Source: Planctomycetota bacterium
Lineage (GTDB): Bacteria > Planctomycetota > UBA1135 > GCA-002686595
Assembly (NCBI GenBank): GCA_014237855.1
Contig: JABACD010000008.1
Coordinates: 62,001 to 126,000 of the forward strand
DNA length: 64,000 bases
Direction of reading: 5' to 3'
In this document: piece after piece, positions 55,354-62,937 of the stretch
How positions within the stretch are numbered: the first letter of the stretch is position 1
Layout: each line of letters opens with the position of its first letter
Translations under genes and position numbers: made by a program
Notes under the pieces: model-generated
Database searches by the model: none
Told to the model about the DNA's origin: nothing
Seen by the model: only the letters and a program-made list of their open reading frames with translations

Positions 55354-56150
55354 CCGCAAGTGCCATCTACTCGGGAAGCGTCTACCACAGGCGTCTGTCT
55401 CCCAGACGACACGACTTCGACCATGGCGTGTACTTCCTGTACCTGGATCTCGACGAGCTCCCAGGCCTGCTGGTCGATACGAGGTTGCTTGACTCCTCCG
55501 GCCTCAGCAGCGTGCACTTTCGGCGAGAGGACTATCTTGGGCCGGCGGAGCAGCCGCTCAAGGAGGCCGTCCTCGACCGGGTCGAGGAGCAGCTGGGACG
55601 CCGCCCTGTGGGTCCGGTTCGACTCTTGAGCCAGGCTAGAGTGCTTCGCTACGTCTTCAATCCGGTCAGCTTCTACTACTGCTTTGATGAGCAGCAAGAC
55701 CTTGACGCAGTCGTGGCAGAGATCACAAACACCCCCTGGGGAGAGAGACATGCGTACGTGATCGACAGCGAGGATCTTCAGGAGGGAGCCCTGCTTCGCT
55801 CTCAGTTCCATAAGGAATTTCACGTCTCACCATTCTTCGACATGGATCAGGTGTACGACTGGAGATTCTCGACCCCGGATGAACACCTCGAGGTCCACAT
55901 GTCCAACCTCGAGTCCTCCAAGGCCGTCTTCCATGCGGGCATGACCTGCGAGCGGTCAGCCCTCACAGCGGAAAACTTGCGGCTTGCCCTCAGGCGCCAT
56001 CCCCTGCAACCCCAACGGGTCAGCCTGGCGATCTACTTCCAGGCAGCACGGCTCTGGCTGAAGCGCATGCCCTTCTTCGTGCACCCCAGCAAACGACCTC
56101 TCTCCGATACCAAACCGAAAGTCATCCCGGCCGACGCGAACCCCTCATGA
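55350..56150 (+). CDS. DUF1365 family protein
   Basis: A 266-residue protein of DUF1365 (COG3496). Typical elements are YSGSVYHRRLSPRRHDFDHGVYFLYLDLDEL at the N-terminus (split by short gaps), LLSQARVLRYVFNPVSFYYCFD near 92-113, and FHKEFHVSPFFDMDQVYDW near 153-171. No enzymatic activity is established that I know of. It is almost always encoded between a COG2907 flavoprotein and a CFA synthase, exactly as here, so it is probably an accessory factor for lipid modification. It has four-base overlaps on both sides. Confidence 0.9.
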   Translation: MTASAIYSGSVYHRRLSPRRHDFDHGVYFLYLDLDELPGLLVDTRLLDSSGLSSVHFRREDYLGPAEQPLKEAVLDRVEEQLGRRPVGPVRLLSQARVLRYVFNPVSFYYCFDEQQDLDAVVAEITNTPWGERHAYVIDSEDLQEGALLRSQFHKEFHVSPFFDMDQVYDWRFSTPDEHLEVHMSNLESSKAVFHAGMTCERSALTAENLRLALRRHPLQPQRVSLAIYFQAARLWLKRMPFFVHPSKRPLSDTKPKVIPADANPS

Positions 56151-57424
56151 AGACCGAAGCCACACAACTCACCTCCACAAGATCTACGGACACCGTCCAG
56201 AGACGAAGACTGCCTTTCCTTGGACGTCAGGTCGTGGGGCGCCTGGAGCAGATTGAGGTCGGCAGTCTCGAGCTCCAGGCAGGCGGTGCAACCCTTCTCT
56301 TCGGCCATACCACCCCTGGCACTCCGACTGCTCGAGTACGGGTAACCGACGAGCGCTTCTGGTCAGCCGTTGCCACGCGCGGCAGTATCGGCGCAGGCGA
56401 GGGCTACGCCAGGGGCTGGTGGGAGAGCAGTGATCCGACCGAGGTTGTGCGCTTGTTTGTTCGGAACGAGTCTGCCCTGGATGGCCTGGAGAGCGGCGCA
56501 GCCAGGCTCTCCAGGCCAATCTTCGCTCTTTACCACGCCCTGCGGCGCAACAGCGAGAGCGGCAGTCGGGCAAACATCGCAGCCCACTACGACCTTTCCA
56601 ATGACTTCTTCCGGCTGTTCCTCGACGAGACGATGACCTACTCGTGTGGCATCTTCGAGAACCAGAGCACGACCCTTCAGGAGGCCTCGATTGCCAAGAT
56701 CGACCGACTGTGCCACAAGCTCCAGCTCAGGCCCTCCGATCATCTCCTTGAGATCGGAACTGGCTGGGGAGCCTTCGCCATTCACGCCGCTTCGGAGTTC
56801 GGTTGCCGGGTCACGACGACCACGATCAGCCGAGAACAGCACGACCTGGCGCAGCAACGCATTCGTGAGGCTGGACTCGAGGATCAGATCACGCTGCTCT
56901 TCGAGGACTACCGCGAACTCTGCGGCCAGTACGACAAGCTGGTCTCCGTGGAGATGATCGAGGCCGTCGGCCATCAGTACTTTGACACCTTCTTCGCTCG
57001 CTGCTCCGAGCTTCTCAAGCCCGATGGCCTGATGGCGCTGCAGGCCATCACGATTGCCGACCAGCACTACGAGCGTGCAAGGCGATCCGTCGACTTCATC
57101 CAGCGCTACATCTTTCCGGGCAGCTGCATCCCCTCCGTCTCGGCCCTCTGCCAGTCAATCTCCAGGTCTGGCGACCTCAAGCCTGTTCATCTCGAGGACA
57201 TTGGGCCTCACTACCAGCGGACCCTGGCCACCTGGAGACTCAACCTCCGAGAGCACTGGGACGTCGCCCGGGCCCTCGGCTATGACGAGGAACACCTTCG
57301 TCTCTGGGAGTTCTACTTCGCCTACTGCGAGGGAGGCTACGCAGAGAGGCGGCTGGGAAACGCACAGTTCGTGCTGGCCAAGCCCGGAGCGCGCCAGACC
57401 CCCATCCTCCCGAACCTGCACTGA
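56147..57424 (+). CDS. cfa: cyclopropane-fatty-acyl-phospholipid synthase
   Basis: A 425-residue SAM-dependent enzyme resembling canonical CFA synthase. HYDLSNDFFRLFLDETMTYSCG carries the conserved Cys167. The SAM motif is LLEIGTGWGAFAIHAA, and SVEMIEAVGHQYFDTFF keeps the conserved Glu. The usual His in the following strand (L-L-H-T-I in E. coli) is Gln here (ALQAITIAD). It would add a methylene or methyl group across a cis double bond of membrane phospholipids, made by the adjacent desaturase. The final gene starts 13 bases later. Confidence 0.88.
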   Translation: MKTEATQLTSTRSTDTVQRRRLPFLGRQVVGRLEQIEVGSLELQAGGATLLFGHTTPGTPTARVRVTDERFWSAVATRGSIGAGEGYARGWWESSDPTEVVRLFVRNESALDGLESGAARLSRPIFALYHALRRNSESGSRANIAAHYDLSNDFFRLFLDETMTYSCGIFENQSTTLQEASIAKIDRLCHKLQLRPSDHLLEIGTGWGAFAIHAASEFGCRVTTTTISREQHDLAQQRIREAGLEDQITLLFEDYRELCGQYDKLVSVEMIEAVGHQYFDTFFARCSELLKPDGLMALQAITIADQHYERARRSVDFIQRYIFPGSCIPSVSALCQSISRSGDLKPVHLEDIGPHYQRTLATWRLNLREHWDVARALGYDEEHLRLWEFYFAYCEGGYAERRLGNAQFVLAKPGARQTPILPNLH

Positions 57425-57437
57425 GTGGGGCTCCTTG

Positions 57438-58001
57438 ATGAAGAGCCTGGCTAACTATGCCCTCTTCAACTGCGTCTGGTTCGCAGCGGTCCTCGGCGCC
57501 AGGGACGGGCACCTGTGGCTTGGGCTGCTGGCCGCCCTGGTGATGCTGGTGATTCACCTGGCGCTGATCCCCGACCGCAAGGCTGAGCTCGGCTACGTGC
57601 TCTGTGCGGGACTCATCGGTGCCCTGATCGACAGCTACATGCAGATGGTCGGAATTCTGCGATATCCGACCTCGGCCAGCGGCTGGCCCTTCCTGATCGC
57701 ACCTCCCTGGATCTTCGCTCTCTGGTTCGCCTTCGCCATGCTGCCGCGCCTCTCCCTGGCCTGGTTACGCCATCGCCCGGTACTTGGGCTTGTGCTGGGA
57801 TCCATCGGAGGCCCGCTCAGCTTCATGGCTGGTGCCCGCATGGGAGTCACCGAGGCCGGCTCCTCATGGACCTGGCTCTGGCTTGCGCTCGAGTATGGCT
57901 TGATGACTCCTATCTTGCTCGAACTCGCGCCCCCCACAGCCCCCACTCCACCACGGGACGTGGCCAGCTGCCAGGCGAAGCCGACCTCCAAGGTGCGATA
58001 G
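57438..58001 (+). CDS. DUF2878 membrane protein
   Basis: A 187-residue membrane protein with about five or six hydrophobic helices (ALFNCVWFAAVLGARDG, LALIPDRKAELGYVL, APPWIFALWFAFAMLP, GSIGGPLSFMAGARMG). These motifs match DUF2878, a family often last in COG2907-DUF1365-Cfa clusters. Its function is unknown; a role in placing or presenting lipid substrate is possible. The true start is the ATG at 57438, since the longer frame from 57054 lies inside cfa. A Pro-rich tail ends the protein. Confidence 0.82.
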   Translation: MKSLANYALFNCVWFAAVLGARDGHLWLGLLAALVMLVIHLALIPDRKAELGYVLCAGLIGALIDSYMQMVGILRYPTSASGWPFLIAPPWIFALWFAFAMLPRLSLAWLRHRPVLGLVLGSIGGPLSFMAGARMGVTEAGSSWTWLWLALEYGLMTPILLELAPPTAPTPPRDVASCQAKPTSKVR

Positions 58002-58376
58002 CCAGACGGTCTCGTACTGAGTGCCGTCCACGAGACGGCTTCTCACCCAGCGCATCGACCCTGGGGCTGGAGCAAGTCGCCCAGCACACACTCACATTCG
58101 ATGGGCCGATTGGACCTTGCCAAAGATGGTCTCCAGGAAACGAAGCTCAACTGCGAACAGAGAGCTGCATCTGCTTCGAGTTGCATGAAATTTATTGAGG
58201 TTAGAGCTGATCTCGAGCCAGCTGCTCCCGCCGAATTCTCATAAGGCAGGAAGCCAGCCTTCTTGTCCTCGGAGCTCAGCCCCCCGAACGAGACACGGTC
58301 CCGGCTGCTCCAACCATTCCATACAAACTCCACCCTGGTCTACCTCGAGACCCTGGCAACCCGAGAGCTCATCATC
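58002..58376. other. 375-base intergenic region after the lipid operon
   Basis: I see no convincing gene. GTCTCGT (58009-58015) and ACGAGAC (58030-58036) could form a weak hairpin ending the operon. The AT-rich stretch TGAAATTTATTGAGG near 58187 stands out from the GC-rich surroundings and might belong to a promoter for the following exported protein. Confidence 0.3.
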
Positions 58377-58826
58377 ATGCATCTAAGGACACTACTCGTC
58401 GCCACCGCAATAGCCTCAATCACAACATCCTGCTCCGGAAAATTCACCGCCTCGGATCATGACGCAGGCTGCATCCAGGTCACAGGCGGAACTGTCAAGT
58501 TCTCGGTCGGCAACGGCCGCATAACGATCAATGGAGAGGGGGCCCTCGCTGAGGTCAAGAAGAAGGATCTTCCCGAGTGCCAGGAGTGCTGGATCAGAGG
58601 CGAAATGGATGTCTATTACGACAGCAACGGCAACGGCTTGCATGACACAGGTGAACCGGGCAAGTACTGCAAGATCACACAGAACACGGTCCCCAACAGC
58701 TGCTCGACGAAGGTCGGAGGCATGAGTGTCAACCAGACTCAGGAAGGCGTCTTCATCATCGAATACGACTTCACGGACTGCAACGGGACCAAGCTCAACA
58801 CGACGGAGAAAGTCAAGAAGAGCTGA
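58377..58826 (+). CDS. small exported cysteine-containing protein with calcium-loop motif
   Basis: A 149-residue protein with a signal peptide ending near Cys19, so possibly a lipoprotein. The mature part has several cysteines (CIQV, CQECW, YCKI, SCSTK, DCNG) that could form disulfides. A D-S-N-G-N-G-x-x-D-x-G-E-P loop (about 82-94) is a typical EF-hand-like or SdrD-type calcium site. I do not recognise the family. It stands alone between the lipid operon and another small exported protein. Confidence 0.62.
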   Translation: MHLRTLLVATAIASITTSCSGKFTASDHDAGCIQVTGGTVKFSVGNGRITINGEGALAEVKKKDLPECQECWIRGEMDVYYDSNGNGLHDTGEPGKYCKITQNTVPNSCSTKVGGMSVNQTQEGVFIIEYDFTDCNGTKLNTTEKVKKS

Positions 58827-58908
58827 CCGCCAGCTGCCCCGTACATCAACGCACAAACTGTCCACTTCACCACTCAACGGCTAACTCCTGACCCCCCATC
58901 ACCTCAAT

Positions 58909-59367
58909 ATGAAGTCTCTCAAGAAATCTCTCCTTGCTGCCGCCCTCACCACTGGGATCCTCTCCGCCGCGCTTGTGAGCAGCGCTCTATCGTCCGGGCC
59001 GGCCACTCTCCCTGCCCCGAACCCCGAGTCGGTCTACACCTTCTCAGACAACATCAAGGGGATCCAGCTGGACGTGCAGCTGGACATCATGCGAGGAGAG
59101 GTCACCTTCGTGGTCGAACCTCACACCCCCCACGACATCACGGTGATGACTGACGCCTTCACTCCCGAGAGAGCCGTGCTCATCGTCGAGAACCAAGGTC
59201 AAATTCGTGAGTTCCCTCTCGGCAAGGTCGCTGACAGGACCTACGTCGTGACGCTACCCGTGACGAGACTCACAGGGTCGGAGATGCAGGTCACGCTCAA
59301 GTCTGATGGCTTCACTCACTCCAATCCCCAAGAGACGTGGTCCGTAGCCCGCCGGATCGACTACTGA
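58909..59367 (+). CDS. small exported beta-rich protein of unknown function
   Basis: A 152-residue protein with a basic start and a hydrophobic signal peptide (about 7-28). The mature part is about 120 residues of predicted beta strands (YTFSDNIKGIQLDVQLDIMRG, FVVEPHTPHDITVMTD, AVLIVENQGQ) without cysteines or known motifs. It lies 82 bases after the previous small exported protein on the same strand. A strong hairpin follows, so transcription probably ends here. Confidence 0.6.
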   Translation: MKSLKKSLLAAALTTGILSAALVSSALSSGPATLPAPNPESVYTFSDNIKGIQLDVQLDIMRGEVTFVVEPHTPHDITVMTDAFTPERAVLIVENQGQIREFPLGKVADRTYVVTLPVTRLTGSEMQVTLKSDGFTHSNPQETWSVARRIDY

Positions 59368-59398
59368 GAGAGACATCCAGAACAAGTTGTTGCTGCAA

Positions 59399-59428
59399 GC
59401 ACGGGCCGCGAATCTCCGCGGCCCGTGC
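59399..59428 (+). terminator. 12-base-pair hairpin after the small exported protein
   Basis: GCACGGGCCGCG (59399-59410) pairs perfectly with its complement at 59417-59428 around the loop AATCTC, followed by CTGTTTCTG. It starts 31 bases past the stop codon. Confidence 0.5.
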
Positions 59429-59493
59429 CTGTTTCTGCCTCGGGCAGCACCAGCGATCCACCGTGAGGGCTGTGCCTCAGAGACGAGCACGGT

Positions 59494-59499
59494 TACCCT
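59494..59499 (+). promoter_or_regulatory. -10-like TACCCT before the metallopeptidase gene
   Basis: TACCCT ends 9 bases before the ATG at 59509 and directly follows the hairpin of the previous transcript unit. No Shine-Dalgarno sequence is present. Confidence 0.3.
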
Positions 59500-59508
59500 G
59501 TTTGGCTC

Positions 59509-60003
59509 ATGAGCTCTCTGACCTATCTCGCTGGCTACCCTCCTCAGCTTCAGGCTCAGGCCCGTGCCCTACTCGAAAAGGGTGAGCTCGGCCCTCTCCT
59601 CGCGAGCAAGTACCCCCAAGCACACGAGATAAGAACCAGCAAGGCCCTCTATTCCTACGTCCAGGAGCTCAAGTCACGTCACCTTCGCAAGGCGCCTCCC
59701 CTTGGGAGAGTCCATTACGACGACAAGATGCACGTGGTGCACAATGCCCTTGGCCTGAATGTCGCGGCTACGCATGTCCAGGGCTCCAAGCTTCGCAAGC
59801 GGCGAGAGCTGAGGGTCGCGAGTGTCTTCAAGGAAGCCCCGGCCAGCTTCCTCAGGATGATCGTTGTTCACGAGCTGGCTCACCTCAAGCACACCGAGCA
59901 TGACCGGGACTTCTACAAGCTCTGTGTCCACATGGAACCCGAGTACCATCAGCTCGAGTTCGACATGCGTCTGTTCCTGACACTTCGAGAGCGTGACGAA
60001 TGA
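59509..60003 (+). CDS. YgjP/SprT-like zinc metallopeptidase
   Basis: A 164-residue cytoplasmic protein with the metal motif HELAHLKHTEH: His121, Glu122, His125 and probably His131. The segment RVASVFKEAPASFLRMIVV before it matches the YgjP (DUF45, M48-like) layout, which is usually about 160-240 residues long. The family is a predicted metal-dependent protease; the substrate is unknown. It has no signal peptide. The next gene starts 115 bases later on the same strand. Confidence 0.82.
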   Translation: MSSLTYLAGYPPQLQAQARALLEKGELGPLLASKYPQAHEIRTSKALYSYVQELKSRHLRKAPPLGRVHYDDKMHVVHNALGLNVAATHVQGSKLRKRRELRVASVFKEAPASFLRMIVVHELAHLKHTEHDRDFYKLCVHMEPEYHQLEFDMRLFLTLRERDE

Positions 60004-60118
60004 TGCGACGCACCAGAAAAAGCATGGCCATGAGCCTCAGAGGCTGACTGGCTGGCAAAAATCCGGGCAATTGAACTGGGGGCTATGGCTCAGCCCCTGC
60101 ATCGGGGAAACTCTGGGT

Positions 60119-61561
60119 ATGAGAACCAAATTGCGAGTCCTTCTACCCATACTGCTGTCGGCCGCCCTCGTCCACCAGGTCACTGCGATGCCGGAGGATC
60201 CGTTCCTCTCAGGTAGCGTGAAAGTCTCCGGCCAGGACTTTCCCTATCGTCTCCTGGCGCCGACGGAGATCGTCGAGGGCACGCGCTATCCGCTGGTCCT
60301 CTTCCTTCACGGCGCAGGCGAACGGGGCTCGGATAACCAGGCTCAACTACGGCACTTTCCCGAGCGTATGGTCGAGGAAGAGTACCGCAAGCGCTTCCCC
60401 TGCTTCTTGCTTGCTCCGCAGTGTCCGAGCAACAGTGATTGGGCTCCCAGCGCCCGGGGACTGGCTCAGGGTGGCCCCACCAGTGAGGGCCCAACCGAGC
60501 CCATGCAGGCAGCCATCAAGGCTCTTGGAGAGGTCCTCAGAGACAACCCCATCGACCCTGACCGGGTCTACCTCACCGGTCTCTCGATGGGAGGCGGCGG
60601 AACCTGGGACCTGGCCGTGCGTCACCCGGACTGGTTCGCCGCTGCGGTTCCCATCTGCGGCGGCGGAGATGCCACTGGTGCGGACAGGCTCGCAGGCCTG
60701 CCCCTCTCGGTCTGGCATGGCTCCGATGACACGCTGGTCGTTCCTGGGCGGTCCCAGGAAATGGTGGATGCCATCAAGGCCGTTGGTGGAAACGTCAGGT
60801 ACACCGAACTACCAGGAGTCGGACATGGATCATGGGTGAAGGCCTACGACCTGGACCAGGCCGTGGACTGGATGTTCAAGCAGCGCAGGGACTCCAACGA
60901 TGATCTTGATATCGCGATTGCACAGCTTGCTGCTGTGATGAATCAAGGAGAACGAGTTGCCTTCCTCGGGGACTCCATCACGCAGGCGGGCAACAATCCC
61001 GGTGGGTATGTGGACACCATCCGCAAGGGGCTGAACAAGACCAAGCCCGACCTGAAGGTGATACCGGCCGGTATCAGTGGACACAAGGTCCCCGACCTGC
61101 TGTCACGCTACCAGAAGGATGTGATCGAGCCCGGCGCCACCCTCGTCTTCATTTACATCGGGATCAACGACGTCTGGCACTCGGACTGGGACAAGGGCAC
61201 GCCCCCGGAGGAGTTCGAGAGTGGCCTTCACCAGCTGATTCGCGACTTCCGCAAGAGTGGTGCCGAGGTCGTGCTGGCGACGCCCAGTGTGATCGGTGAG
61301 AAACCTCACGGTGAGAATCGCCTCGACAAGATGCTCGATGAGTTTGCTGAGATCTCCAGAAGAGTGGCTCGTGAGGAAGGGATCACGCTCTGTGACCTCC
61401 AGCTCGCCTTTGAGGATCACCTCTACTTCTTCAATCCCACCGGCATGGAGAAGGGAGTGCTCACCTCGGATGAAGTCCACCTCAACGACGTAGGTAACCA
61501 GCTACTGGCCATCGAGGCTGCGCGATCCCTGACCAGGGCCGCCCGCGTCCGCTCGAATTGA
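60119..61561 (+). CDS. exported two-domain esterase: alpha/beta hydrolase plus SGNH hydrolase
   Basis: A 480-residue exported protein with a signal peptide (1-22). Domain 1 (about 30-265) is an alpha/beta hydrolase of the PHB-depolymerase/dienelactone-hydrolase-like group: LFLHGAGERGSDN, nucleophile Ser156 in TGLSMGGGGTW, acid in WHGSDDTLV, and His in GVGHGSW. Domain 2 (about 275-475) is an SGNH/GDSL esterase: GDSITQ (Ser286), IYIGINDVW, and D-E-V-H-L-N-D with the catalytic Asp/His. Both triads look complete. Carbohydrate de-esterification is the likely role. A TAT oxidoreductase gene follows after 17 bases. The start is the ATG at 60119; the open frame from 59993 is longer. Confidence 0.85.
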   Translation: MRTKLRVLLPILLSAALVHQVTAMPEDPFLSGSVKVSGQDFPYRLLAPTEIVEGTRYPLVLFLHGAGERGSDNQAQLRHFPERMVEEEYRKRFPCFLLAPQCPSNSDWAPSARGLAQGGPTSEGPTEPMQAAIKALGEVLRDNPIDPDRVYLTGLSMGGGGTWDLAVRHPDWFAAAVPICGGGDATGADRLAGLPLSVWHGSDDTLVVPGRSQEMVDAIKAVGGNVRYTELPGVGHGSWVKAYDLDQAVDWMFKQRRDSNDDLDIAIAQLAAVMNQGERVAFLGDSITQAGNNPGGYVDTIRKGLNKTKPDLKVIPAGISGHKVPDLLSRYQKDVIEPGATLVFIYIGINDVWHSDWDKGTPPEEFESGLHQLIRDFRKSGAEVVLATPSVIGEKPHGENRLDKMLDEFAEISRRVAREEGITLCDLQLAFEDHLYFFNPTGMEKGVLTSDEVHLNDVGNQLLAIEAARSLTRAARVRSN

Positions 61562-61578
61562 AGCCTGTCAGGTCTCCA

Positions 61579-62928
61579 ATGGCGAAGAAGAATCGAGCCC
61601 CCTTGGCCTCAACGCGACGCGACCTGATCAGGGGTGGGGCAGCTGGTGCAGCCGGCCTCTTGATTGGGGCTCCCGCCTTCGCCCGCCACCGTCATCCCGG
61701 CGAACTGCTGAATGTTGCCTCGATCGGTGTCGGGGGCATGGGCGGCTCAGATCTGGCCTCCATTTCGAGCGGCCAGAAGGTGCGCATCGTCGCCCTGTGT
61801 GACGTGGACTCCAGGCGGCTTGGCAGTGCCAGCGGCAAGCATTCCGAGGCAAGAACCTTCTCGGACTGGAGAGTCCTGCTCGACGAGATGGGCGACAGCA
61901 TCGACGCGGTCACCGTCTCGACACCTGACCACATGCACGGGCCGATCTCACTGGCGGCCATGCAGCTGGGCAAGCATGTTTATTGCCAGAAGCCCATCGC
62001 TCACAACCTGCGCGAGTGTCGTGCCATGGCGATCATCGCCGACGATAAGGATCTGGTCACCCAGATGGGCACTCAGATCCACAGCCACGGAGCGTATCGA
62101 AGTGCGGTTGCCACCCTCCGCAGCGGAGTCATCGGCAAGGTCAGCGAGGCACACCTGTGGGTGAGCAAGTCATGGGCGGGCCCCGCAGCTGGGCGACCGG
62201 ACCGCAGCGACCCCGTACCCGCGGAGCTCGACTGGGATCTCTGGCTCGGGGTCGCGCCTGAACGCCCATTCGTCAATAGAATCTATCACCCGGCCGCCTG
62301 GCGTGGCTGGCGTGACTTCGGCGCAGGAACCCTGGGAGACATGGGCTGTCACATCTTTGACCCGGTCTTCGCAGCACTGGGCCTGGGCTCACCGAGCTCC
62401 GTGACCTCAAGCGGGCCGGCAGCCAGCATGGAGACCTTTGCCGCCGACTCGGACATCACCTACTCCTTCCCCGGAACAGAGTTCACCACCGAGAGCCTGA
62501 AGATGCGCTGGACCGATGGCAATGGCCCCAGCCGCCCCGATGCCAGTCGGGCCAGCCTGCCCGAGGGTGTCTCGCTGCCCGGTGCAGGCTCCTTCCTGGT
62601 CGGTGAGAAGGGAGTGATGGTCATCCCCCACTGGAGTACCCCGCGACTGTACAGCGCTGGAAAGACCATGGAGGCCGAGATCATCCCCATGCAAGATCGC
62701 AATCACTACCACGAGTGGAGCGACGCCTGCCGTGGCGAAGGCGAGACCTCGACCCCCTTCTCTTACTCTTCACCACTGACCGAGGCCGTCCTGGTCGGCA
62801 CCATCGCGACCAGTTCACCTGGACGGGAGTTCAGGTGGGACGCTGAGAAGCTCAGCTTTGGCGACGAAGAGCTCGATCAGCTCGTTGAGCGAGACTATCG
62901 AGAGGGTTGGAGCGTCAACAGCCTCTAG
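61579..62928 (+). CDS. TAT-exported Gfo/Idh/MocA-family oxidoreductase
   Basis: A 449-residue protein with a twin-arginine signal (TRRDLIRGGAAGAAG). The Rossmann start is VASIGVGGMGGSDLA, the CQKPIAHNLRE motif lies near 133-143 with the catalytic-type Lys, and TQMGTQIHSH is typical of the secreted planctomycete subgroup. It probably oxidises or reduces a sugar or sugar acid outside the cytoplasm. It lies between the two-domain esterase (17-base gap) and the toroid-repeat gene (9-base gap), so the three form an operon. It is not a close copy of the oxidoreductase at 38.6 kb. Confidence 0.88.
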   Translation: MAKKNRAPLASTRRDLIRGGAAGAAGLLIGAPAFARHRHPGELLNVASIGVGGMGGSDLASISSGQKVRIVALCDVDSRRLGSASGKHSEARTFSDWRVLLDEMGDSIDAVTVSTPDHMHGPISLAAMQLGKHVYCQKPIAHNLRECRAMAIIADDKDLVTQMGTQIHSHGAYRSAVATLRSGVIGKVSEAHLWVSKSWAGPAAGRPDRSDPVPAELDWDLWLGVAPERPFVNRIYHPAAWRGWRDFGAGTLGDMGCHIFDPVFAALGLGSPSSVTSSGPAASMETFAADSDITYSFPGTEFTTESLKMRWTDGNGPSRPDASRASLPEGVSLPGAGSFLVGEKGVMVIPHWSTPRLYSAGKTMEAEIIPMQDRNHYHEWSDACRGEGETSTPFSYSSPLTEAVLVGTIATSSPGREFRWDAEKLSFGDEELDQLVERDYREGWSVNSL

Positions 62929-62937
62929 GCTCAAGTC

